11,958 bases of DNA from Chitinophagaceae bacterium. GTDB taxonomy: Bacteria > Bacteroidota > Bacteroidia > Chitinophagales > Chitinophagaceae. Under the pieces are notes generated by a model. That model did no database searches, had not been told where the DNA came from, and saw only the letters and a list, made by a program, of their open reading frames with translations. The DNA is taken from positions 1-11,958 of the forward strand of contig CANKNL010000071.1 of the NCBI GenBank assembly GCA_947483345.1, read 5' to 3'. A program made the translations under genes and the position numbers. Shown here one piece after another: positions 7,047 through 11,958 of the stretch (its first letter is position 1; the number at the start of each line of letters is the position of its first letter).

Positions 7047-8183
7047 ATGATGAAACAAATTTTTCTATTGGGTTTTTTATTTACAGGATTCAGCTTTTTG
7101 TCGCCTTTTAGTTTTGCACAGGGTACAACAAAACGCCAGACAAAGTCAAAAGCAAACAGTTCTTCAAAACCGGCTATAGTTAAAAATGCAGCGGATACAG
7201 TAGCTATAACGGAGTTCGTGATCAATGGAACCGTTACCGGTTATCCCGAGGGAACAACCGTAGAGTTATTAAATGGCCAGACCGGGGCCACTGAAATGTC
7301 AACTTTATTAAAAAATAACAGCTTCCAATTTAAAGGCAAAATGGAAAGGCCCGAGTTTAAAATTATTCTTTTTACCAGGCAGCCCCCATACATCACCGTG
7401 TTTTTGGATAACAGTGTCGTAACTGTCATTGGTGATAAAGCTAATATTGATAAAGCAAAGGTTACCGGTTCGGCCTCACATACGGCATTTGAACAATTTA
7501 ATTCGTCATTAGAGCCTTATCAGTCAGTTTTTGCAGAGGCTGGCGAATATGATTCAGCCAAAACGGCAAATGCGATGAATTTGATTGAAGCATTTGTAAG
7601 TACCCATACCGATTCATATATAACCCCATTGGCCATCATACGGTACAACCAAATTGCAGATGATATAATTAAAACTGAAACGCTTTACAATCAGGTAACT
7701 GAAAATATTAAAGTGTCGGCCATGGGACAGTATATTGCCAAGCAGATTGAAGAAGGTAAATTAAACGGCGCCGGTACCGTTTTATCAGATTTTTCACAAC
7801 CCGATACGTCGGGTGTTCCTGTTAGTCTATCTTCGTTACGTGGCCAATATGTGCTGGTAGATTTTTGGGCCAGCTGGTGTGCACCTTGCCGTCAGGAAAA
7901 TCCTAATCTGGTTGCGGCTTACCATAAATATAAGGACAAGAAGTTTACAGTGCTTGGCGTTTCTTTGGATAAAGCCAAAGAGTCTTGGATAGAGGCTATA
8001 AAAATGGATGGCTTAACATGGACCCATATCAGTGATCTGCAAGGCTGGCAAAATTCAGTTTCTAACCAGTTCAAAATATTCAGTATTCCCCAAAATTTTT
8101 TAGTGGATCCGGATGGAAAAGTCATTGGCAAAAATTTAAGAGGTGCCGCACTGGATAGAAAATTGGCGAAAATTTTAAGGTAG
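7047..8183 (+). CDS. Secreted DUF4369 / TlpA-family thiol-disulfide oxidoreductase
   Basis: This 378-residue exported protein is a probable thiol-disulfide oxidoreductase of the envelope. A signal peptide covers about 1-25 (hydrophobic core, end SFAQG). A Ser/Lys-rich linker leads to a DUF4369-like beta domain (about 54-135: FVINGTVTGYPEGTTVELLN, FQFKGKMERPEF). A helical middle follows (about 145-235), then a TlpA/AhpC-TSA thioredoxin domain (about 247-378) with LRGQYVLVDFWASWCAPCRQ (active-site Cys278 and Cys281), FTVLGVSLDK, the cis-Pro segment FSIPQNFLVDPDGKVIG and a C-terminal helix. This order is common in Bacteroidota, where such proteins are often called ResA/TlpA-like; the physiological substrate is unknown. 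It starts 30 nt after trpA with no terminator seen between, so it may be read from the trp transcript, although no functional link to tryptophan is evident. Confidence 0.9.
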   Translation: MMKQIFLLGFLFTGFSFLSPFSFAQGTTKRQTKSKANSSSKPAIVKNAADTVAITEFVINGTVTGYPEGTTVELLNGQTGATEMSTLLKNNSFQFKGKMERPEFKIILFTRQPPYITVFLDNSVVTVIGDKANIDKAKVTGSASHTAFEQFNSSLEPYQSVFAEAGEYDSAKTANAMNLIEAFVSTHTDSYITPLAIIRYNQIADDIIKTETLYNQVTENIKVSAMGQYIAKQIEEGKLNGAGTVLSDFSQPDTSGVPVSLSSLRGQYVLVDFWASWCAPCRQENPNLVAAYHKYKDKKFTVLGVSLDKAKESWIEAIKMDGLTWTHISDLQGWQNSVSNQFKIFSIPQNFLVDPDGKVIGKNLRGAALDRKLAKILR

Positions 8184-8427
8184 TTGTTCGTTGTTTGTTA
8201 CCAGCATTTCTTTTCACTCAACTTCATTGTGAACAGGTCTTGTATAAAATATACATTATCGAACTTCAATAGTAGGTTAATTTATTTATGCTCCTTATCC
8301 GCTGGTAAAAAATCATTATAAAAAAACATTTTGATGATACCCTTATAACGGTATGGTAACAATTGGTTAATCGCGCCATTACATCTTTGCGGCGTTAAAA
8401 AACATTAACTAATTAAATCAATCCGTT
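8184..8427. other. Intergenic region with a candidate promoter only
   Basis: This 244 nt stretch after the thioredoxin-like gene contains no convincing open frame on either strand and no clear intrinsic terminator. It is AT-rich. The only element I can support is a weak promoter candidate near 8363-8389 for the next gene. Confidence 0.6.
8363..8389 (+). promoter_or_regulatory. Candidate Bacteroidota-type promoter
   Basis: TTG at 8363-8365 and CATCTTTG at 8382-8389 approximate the TTG / TAnnTTTG promoter of Bacteroidota, with 16 nt between the elements (a little short) and CA instead of TA in the -7 box. It would give a leader of about 30-35 nt ahead of the ATG at 8428. The placement is reasonable but the match is imperfect. 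Confidence 0.35.
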
Positions 8428-8835
8428 ATGAAATCAATGACATCTGTTTTTATTAAAGCAACTTGTATGTTGTCTGTAGTTTTGCTTTCCGGCACCTTCT
8501 CGTTAATACAGGCCCAGCCAATGTTGTATGCTGTTTCTTTGAATGAGGCAACTGACGAAATCCGCTTTGTGACTGTAAAGGATGGGATGCTGGTATTTGA
8601 ACTGAATCTTAAAAACCTCCCTGTAAAGGGAAGTCTGCTTCAGATAAAAAATGAGGCAGGCGATTTATTGTTTGAGCAGAAGATCAATGCACAAACATTT
8701 AACATGCGTTATAAGATCGAGAGAAATGACATCAGTAAAATTACTTTTGAAGTAACTGGAAAGAAAATTTTGTTGAACAAATCATTCAGCATCAATAGCT
8801 GGATGGAAGAGCGGATAGAAGTGGCTAAATTATAA
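8428..8835 (+). CDS. Small secreted protein of unknown function
   Basis: This gene encodes 135 residues with a signal peptide (about 1-30; hydrophobic MLSVVLLSGTFSLI, end QAQ) and so is predicted to be exported. The mature part looks like one small beta-sandwich: IRFVTVKDGMLVFELNL, VKGSLLQIKNEAGDLLFE, FNMRYKIERND, ITFEVTGKKILLNKSFSI. The pattern 'note or update to an inner strand, then a Lys/Gly turn' recalls secreted Bacteroidota beta domains, including type IX secretion C-terminal domains, but there is no convincing sorting signal and I cannot name a family. The ORF is bracketed by a candidate promoter upstream and a hairpin terminator downstream, suggesting a monocistronic unit. No cysteine is present in the mature region. 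Confidence 0.8.
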   Translation: MKSMTSVFIKATCMLSVVLLSGTFSLIQAQPMLYAVSLNEATDEIRFVTVKDGMLVFELNLKNLPVKGSLLQIKNEAGDLLFEQKINAQTFNMRYKIERNDISKITFEVTGKKILLNKSFSINSWMEERIEVAKL

Positions 8836-8862
8836 TGGCAATCAGTATCCTGTTTTTGAAAG

Positions 8863-8900
8863 TGGCAGCCTGTACGTTGAGGTATGGGCTGCTATTTTTT
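8863..8900 (+). terminator. Intrinsic terminator after the small secreted protein gene
   Basis: TGGCAGCC (8863-8870) pairs with GGCTGCTA (8887-8894) with one G-T pair, and is followed directly by six T (8895-8900). The loop is 16 nt, rather long. It lies 28 nt after the stop of the plus-strand gene and before the convergent pdxJ stop. Confidence 0.6.
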
Positions 8901-8926
8901 ACTTCGTGTACTGAAAAGTATCATGC

Positions 8927-9646
8927 TCATTTCAGCTGCCTTTTATACAACTGCACAGCATTCTCCAAGCCCAAAAAAACCGCATCGCATATTAAGGCAT
9001 GGCCAATTGAAACCTCTAGCAACCCCGGTATATTTTTGGCAAAGTATGGTAAGTTCTGCAGATCCAGATCATGCCCGGCATTTATACCTAAACCCAATTC
9101 ATTGGCCTTAACGGCTGCTGCAGTAAAAGGCTCAATGGCCAACTGCCTACTGCCCACTGCCCACTGCTTGGCATAAGCTTCCGTGTATAATTCAATTCTA
9201 TCTGTACCAATGGCCTTAGCGCCTTCAATCATCTCCACAACCGGGTCAACAAAAATGGAAACCCTGATGCCGGCATTTTTAAAAACAGTAATGATTTCTT
9301 TTAAATAGGCGGCATGTTCAATCGTATTCCATCCATGGTTAGAAGTAAGTTGGTTTAAACTGTCGGGAACCAGTGTTACCTGTGTAGGTTTATTCGCAAG
9401 CACCAGGTCAATAAAACTTTGTTCGGTACAGTTACCCTCTATATTAAATTCGGTGGTTACTACTTTCTTCAGTTCATATACGTCTGCATAGCGGATATGC
9501 CGTTCATCGGGCCTGGGGTGAACGGTAATGCCATCGGCGCCAAAACGCTCGATATCCATTGCCGATTTTATGAGATCGGGATTATTACCACCGCGGCTGT
9601 TGCGGAGGGTAGCCAGTTTGTTGATATTTACCGAGAGTTTGGTCAT
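8927..9646 (-). CDS. pdxJ: Pyridoxine 5'-phosphate synthase
   Basis: PdxJ condenses 3-amino-2-oxopropyl phosphate with 1-deoxy-D-xylulose 5-phosphate to give pyridoxine 5'-phosphate in the DXP-dependent vitamin B6 route. The 239-residue length is normal. Visible motifs are SVNINKLATLRNSRGG near the start, GITVHPRPDERHI with His43, Arg45 and His50, FNIEGN with catalytic Glu70, VTLVPD, SIFVDP, INAGHDL with His192 and the phosphate-site end EVSIGHALICDAVFLGL. The segment about 160-169 (KQWAVGSRQL) is atypical: it is encoded by four tandem heptanucleotides (9142-9169) and replaces a variable helix region of the family, keeping the frame intact. The gene stands alone, convergent with the small secreted protein gene and divergent from the SnoaL-like lipoprotein gene. 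The ATG at 9644-9646 gives the family's usual N-terminus. Confidence 0.95.
   Translation of the reverse strand: MTKLSVNINKLATLRNSRGGNNPDLIKSAMDIERFGADGITVHPRPDERHIRYADVYELKKVVTTEFNIEGNCTEQSFIDLVLANKPTQVTLVPDSLNQLTSNHGWNTIEHAAYLKEIITVFKNAGIRVSIFVDPVVEMIEGAKAIGTDRIELYTEAYAKQWAVGSRQLAIEPFTAAAVKANELGLGINAGHDLDLQNLPYFAKNIPGLLEVSIGHALICDAVFLGLENAVQLYKRQLK
9142..9169. repeat. Heptanucleotide tandem repeat inside pdxJ
   Basis: Four contiguous 7-mers on the plus strand: ACTGCCT, ACTGCCC, ACTGCCC, ACTGCTT. On the coding strand the unit is NGGCAGT, and the array encodes KQWAVGSRQ at residues 160-168 of PdxJ. Because the unit is 7 nt, gain or loss of one or two copies would shift the frame, while three copies would keep it. 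Confidence 0.85.
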
Positions 9647-9663
9647 GCTAAAAAGGTGAGATA

Positions 9664-9671
9664 CAAATTTA
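9664..9671 (-). promoter_or_regulatory. Candidate -7 element for pdxJ
   Basis: The minus strand reads TAAATTTG, an exact match to the Bacteroidota TAnnTTTG box, 17 nt before the pdxJ ATG. I see no TTG at the usual 17-23 nt spacing upstream, and the resulting leader would be only about 10 nt, so the call is tentative. Confidence 0.3.
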
Positions 9672-9838
9672 ACCTAAAACACGACTATAGTGAATGCCAC
9701 TTTAAAAATAAAATAATAATGATTTGATTAATCAGATTTAATTTCTATTTTGTTCTTTGTCCTTCCTGTAAAAAACATGTCTTCTCTGTTGCACAAGTTT
9801 TGCTTTAATCATTTTATTAACATCAAAACTAAACACGT

Positions 9839-10396
9839 ATGAAAAAAATCATGTCAGTAATTTTTGTCGCTGCCCTTTTATTTGCCTGTAATTCTGAAGA
9901 AAAGAAAGCTGAATCAGCGGCAACCGATTCTAAAACAGAGGCTGGAAAAGCTCCCGTTGAACTTATTATGGACAGCAGTCTGGTTGCCTCTACAAAAGCT
10001 GCATTTACAGCTTTCGAAAACAAAGATATTGAGGGCTATACTGCCAACCTTGCTGATAATGTCATGTTTCGCTGGTCGGGCGGTGACAGCCTTGTAGGTA
10101 AACAGGCTGTTAAAGATTATTATACCGGCAGGTTTAATATCATTGACAATATCAAATACTCCAACCATATTTTCCTTCCGATCATGAGCAACGAAAGCCC
10201 TAATGGTGGCGTAACTGCTTCCGGTAAATGGATGCTTACCTGGTTCCAGACCAATGTAAAATATAAGAACGGTAAGTCAATCGTGTTTTGGGCACATAAT
10301 GCACAGCATTACAATGATGCCGGTAAGATTGATGTGTTTGCACAGTATATCGACAGGCATCCTATCATGGAAGCCAGTAAAGACCTGGTGAAATAA
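9839..10396 (+). CDS. Lipoprotein with SnoaL/NTF2-like domain
   Basis: The gene encodes 185 residues. The N-terminus MKKIMSVIFVAALLFAC is a signal sequence with a clear lipobox (LFAC, Cys17), followed by NSEEKK and a low-complexity Ala/Glu/Thr linker (about 18-42). Residues about 48-180 look like an NTF2/SnoaL-like (DUF4440-type) domain: an N-terminal helix STKAAFTAFENKDIEGYTA, then LADNVMFRWSGGDSLVGKQAVKDYY (the characteristic 'asp, then grid of residues before a helix' layout), then beta strands GKWMLTWFQTNVKYKNGKSI and GKIDVFAQYIDRHPI. Members of this fold bind or convert diverse small molecules; the substrate here cannot be told. It is probably monocistronic: 192 nt of AT-rich non-coding sequence lies upstream and a hairpin terminator follows within 20 nt of the stop. 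Confidence 0.85.
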   Translation: MKKIMSVIFVAALLFACNSEEKKAESAATDSKTEAGKAPVELIMDSSLVASTKAAFTAFENKDIEGYTANLADNVMFRWSGGDSLVGKQAVKDYYTGRFNIIDNIKYSNHIFLPIMSNESPNGGVTASGKWMLTWFQTNVKYKNGKSIVFWAHNAQHYNDAGKIDVFAQYIDRHPIMEASKDLVK

Positions 10397-10415
10397 AAGG
10401 AAATAAAACCAAACT

Positions 10416-10452
10416 AAAAGACCATCCTCCTGCAAAGGGGATGGCCTTTTAT
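10416..10452. terminator. Bidirectional hairpin terminator between convergent genes
   Basis: AAAAGACCATCC (10416-10427) pairs with GGATGGCCTTTT (10439-10450) with one A-C mismatch, around the loop TCCTGCAAAGG. The T-run on the right serves the lipoprotein gene, and the A-run on the left gives a T-run on the minus strand for the VOC gene, whose stop is at 10479-10481. Confidence 0.75.
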
Positions 10453-10478
10453 TATAACAGAAAGTCTCAAATATTTAA

Positions 10479-10853
10479 TTACGATCCCGTTTTAAAGAAT
10501 TCTCCAATATGCCAAAGTATTCCCGATGGGTCATGCAGAAAAAATTCTTTGCCCCAGGATTCATGGCGCATGGGCACTAACCTTACGCCTTCATATTTAC
10601 CGGGTAAATCCAAAGCCAATAGTTCATCCCAATAGGGCTCAACATTTTCTACTTCTAAAAATAACATGGTATTGTCTACCCAGTCTTTCACATAGGCATC
10701 CTGCAAATAAAAGCCCATGCCTTGTTTTGAGAAATAACACATGTTATCAGACAGTATGCTTTCCCGGAAGCCCAGGTCTTTGTAAAAATGTCTGGATACA
10801 GTGAAGTTTTTGGCGCCGATAAATGGTCTTATGGAAATAATATTTTGATTCAT
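10479..10853 (-). CDS. VOC / glyoxalase-bleomycin resistance fold protein
   Basis: This 124-residue protein belongs to the vicinal oxygen chelate (VOC) superfamily. It shows the paired beta-alpha-beta-beta-beta pattern: IISIRPFIGAKNFTVSRHFYKDLGF in module 1 with YFSKQGMGFYLQD, then TMLFLEVENVEPYWDELLAL, and module 2 with VPMRHESWGKEFFLHDPSGILWHIGEF, including the typical 'G-EFFLHDPSG--WHIGE' ending. The final Glu in HIGEF and the His in MRHESWG are candidate metal ligands. Many relatives are annotated as glyoxalase or bleomycin resistance proteins without a known reaction, and no substrate can be assigned. There is no signal peptide, so it is cytoplasmic. A good Bacteroidota-type promoter lies upstream, and it shares a terminator hairpin with the convergent lipoprotein gene. 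Confidence 0.87.
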   Translation of the reverse strand: MNQNIISIRPFIGAKNFTVSRHFYKDLGFRESILSDNMCYFSKQGMGFYLQDAYVKDWVDNTMLFLEVENVEPYWDELLALDLPGKYEGVRLVPMRHESWGKEFFLHDPSGILWHIGEFFKTGS

Positions 10854-10903
10854 GCCAGTATTTATTTTTAAACGCTTTTTATTTTTATTTTTTTACGCCT
10901 TTT

Positions 10904-10933
10904 CAAATTTATATCATTTTGTTATTGCGACAA
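10904..10933 (-). promoter_or_regulatory. Bacteroidota-type promoter for the VOC gene
   Basis: On the minus strand TTG (10933-10931) is followed after 19 nt by TAAATTTG (10911-10904), a full match to the TTG-N19-TAnnTTTG promoter architecture of Bacteroidota. Transcription would start near 10897, leaving an AT-rich leader of roughly 44 nt before the ATG at 10853. Confidence 0.55.
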
Positions 10934-11120
10934 CACCCCAGTCCTCACTGGCTGCTATTTCTTGTTTTTTATTGGCACAGATACGCCATCGCTCATTTAC
11001 AGCGCTGCATATCTGCGCCAGCGGGAGTCATCATCCGCTTCGTTAAAAGCCCAACAAAGTTTCCCTGTACAAGAGTGCGACGCCACCCCAGTCCAACAGC
11101 ATTACTACAGCTTGTTTCAA

Positions 11121-11153
11121 AATAAAAAATCCCACCTGCCAAAGGCAGATGGG
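11121..11153 (-). terminator. Intrinsic terminator for ahcY
   Basis: On the minus strand CCCATCTGCC pairs with GGCAGGTGGG (plus-strand arms 11131-11140 and 11144-11153, loop 3 nt, one wobble pair), followed by ATTTTTTATTTTG (11130 downwards). This is a strong rho-independent terminator for minus-strand transcription coming from ahcY. It lies 120 nt after the stop codon, beyond the inverted repeat. Confidence 0.8.
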
Positions 11154-11179
11154 ACTGAGTTTATTTACGGTCTTCGTAG

Positions 11180-11268
11180 AGGTGTCAGGCCACTACAAAG
11201 ACTCTGAAAATTTAAAAGATGACTGAGTTGCTGACACTCTAAAAGCTTTTAGTAGTGGCCAGACACCT
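11180..11268. repeat. Long inverted repeat in the ahcY 3' untranslated region
   Basis: A 17 nt left arm AGGTGTCAGGCCACTAC (11180-11196) pairs with GTAGTGGCCAGACACCT (11252-11268) with one mismatch, across a 55 nt spacer. The spacer contains a perfect 14 nt palindrome CTAAAAGCTTTTAG (11239-11252) that overlaps the right arm by one base, and CTGACAC (11231-11237), which can pair with GTGTCAG of the left arm as an alternative. The right arm ends 4 nt from the ahcY stop. Confidence 0.8.
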
Positions 11269-11272
11269 GTGA

Positions 11273-11958
11273 TTAATACCTGTAAGCATCAGTCTTAAAC
11301 GGACCTTCTTTTGGAAGACCTAAGTAAGCGCTTTGATCAGCAGTTAACTCTTCTAATACCACACCAATTTTGGCGAGGTGTAAGCGGGCAACTTTCTCAT
11401 CCAGGAATTTTGGCAATACATAAACCTTGTTTTCGTATTTATCTGTATGTTGCCAAATTTCAAGCTGCGCCAGTACCTGGTTTGTAAAAGACGCACTCAT
11501 CACAAATGACGGGTGACCCGTTGCACAGCCTAAATTAACCAAACGGCCTTCAGCCAGTACAATCACATCTTTTCCTTCAATGCTGTACATATCAACCTGA
11601 GGCTTTATGGTGTTTTTGGTATGGCCATAGTTTTCATTTAACCAGGCCATATCAATCTCTATATCAAAGTGACCGATATTACATACGATCGCTTTATCTT
11701 TCATTAAACGAAAATGTTTTTCAGTGATCAGATCACGGCAACCACTAGCCGTAACAATGATGTCAGCTTCTTTAACGGCCTCAATCATGGGCTTAACTTC
11801 AAAGCCATCCATGGCGGCCTGTAAAGCACAGATCGGATCAATTTCAGTAATAATAACCCTGCATCCTGCACCTTTTAACGACGCTGCAGAACCTTTACCC
11901 ACATCACCATAAGCACCAACTACAGCTACCTTGCCGGCCATCATCACATCAGTGGCAC
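11273..11958 (-). CDS. ahcY: Adenosylhomocysteinase, C-terminal part (partial)
   Basis: This is the C-terminal half of S-adenosyl-L-homocysteine hydrolase, which splits SAH reversibly into adenosine and homocysteine in the methyl cycle with tightly bound NAD. The frame is open to the window edge (reads ATDVMMAGKVAVVG before the first apparent GTG), so the gene continues beyond it; about 228 residues are visible of roughly 430-440. Landmarks are the NAD Rossmann segment VVGAYGDVGKGSAASLK, ITEIDPICALQAAMDGFEV, VTASGCRDLI, CNIGHFDIEIDM, MYSIEGKDVIVLAEGRLVNL, GCATGHPSFVMS and the conserved C-terminus ending DAYRY. In the glycine motif the usual first Gly (GYGDVGKG) appears as Ala (AYGDVGKG), with a Gly one place earlier. 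A strong terminator follows the gene. The internal GTG at 11947 is not a start. Confidence 0.95.
   Translation of the reverse strand, partial: ATDVMMAGKVAVVGAYGDVGKGSAASLKGAGCRVIITEIDPICALQAAMDGFEVKPMIEAVKEADIIVTASGCRDLITEKHFRLMKDKAIVCNIGHFDIEIDMAWLNENYGHTKNTIKPQVDMYSIEGKDVIVLAEGRLVNLGCATGHPSFVMSASFTNQVLAQLEIWQHTDKYENKVYVLPKFLDEKVARLHLAKIGVVLEELTADQSAYLGLPKEGPFKTDAYRY

Larger units (their letters stand above)
10854..11272. other. Gene-poor region between the VOC gene and ahcY
   Basis: About 420 nt contain no gene I can support. From left to right: an AT-rich leader and promoter of the VOC gene (to 10933), a GC-richer block of unknown nature (about 10930-11110), the ahcY terminator hairpin (11121-11153) and a long inverted repeat (11180-11268). 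Short plus-strand frames here lack a plausible start, are open in three frames at once around 10962-11046, and encode low-complexity sequence, so I treat them as chance. Confidence 0.6.

Noticed and set aside
8835..9176. Plus-strand open frame of 113 codons opposite pdxJ
   Set aside because: It overlaps the 3' part of pdxJ, which is certain by homology, and shows no domain or signal; it is an antisense shadow.
9747..9838. Promoter for the SnoaL-like lipoprotein gene
   Set aside because: TTTTG-containing stretches are present, but none combines a TAnnTTTG box with a TTG at the right spacing.
10441..10635. Plus-strand frame starting in the terminator hairpin
   Set aside because: It overlaps the VOC gene on the other strand and starts within the terminator stem; no support for coding.
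10852..11207. Three overlapping plus-strand frames upstream of ahcY
   Set aside because: Three frames are open at once, with no family resemblance, and the last runs through the ahcY terminator and the inverted repeat arm.

Overview
The window is about 12 kb of moderately AT-rich DNA, most likely from a Bacteroidota of the Chitinophagaceae type. Evidence: a trpEGDCFBA gene order, Bacteroidota-style proteins (DUF4369 plus TlpA-like thioredoxin, PdxJ with HPRPDERHI, short lipoproteins with lipoboxes), almost no Shine-Dalgarno sequences, and at least one promoter of the TTG-N19-TAnnTTTG type. The taxonomic call is inference from sequence character alone.

Region 1 (1-7016, + strand) is a nearly complete tryptophan operon: the 3' part of trpE, then trpG, trpD, trpC, trpF, trpB and trpA. 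Together they convert chorismate to tryptophan. Genes up to trpB are tightly packed (2 nt gap trpE/trpG, 45 nt gap trpG/trpD, 2 nt gap trpD/trpC, 11 nt overlap trpC/trpF, ATGA overlap trpF/trpB). Then trpB and the natural trpA start are separated by 1064 nt of foreign-looking DNA. This insert is bounded exactly by CCTCACCCC (right after the trpB stop) and its inverse GGGGTGAGG (2 nt before the natural trpA ATG). It carries two direct and one inverted copy of a hairpin repeat, a small lipoprotein gene and a DUF559 (Vsr-like endonuclease) gene. The DUF559 frame runs through the inverted repeat without a stop into trpA, predicting a DUF559-TrpA fusion of 433 residues. This is the most unusual part of the window and looks like a palindrome-plus-nuclease mobile unit.

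Region 2 (7047-8900, + strand) holds a secreted DUF4369/TlpA-type thiol-disulfide oxidoreductase 30 nt after trpA, and a small secreted protein of unknown function with its own candidate promoter and terminator.

Region 3 (8927-10853) holds pdxJ (minus strand; vitamin B6 synthesis) with a four-copy heptanucleotide tandem repeat inside its reading frame, a SnoaL/NTF2-like lipoprotein (plus strand), and a VOC/glyoxalase-fold protein (minus strand); the last two converge on a shared hairpin terminator.

Region 4 (10854-11958) is about 420 nt without a convincing gene, with the VOC promoter, a GC-richer block of unknown nature, the ahcY terminator and a long inverted repeat, followed by the C-terminal half of ahcY (S-adenosylhomocysteine hydrolase) on the minus strand, cut by the window edge.
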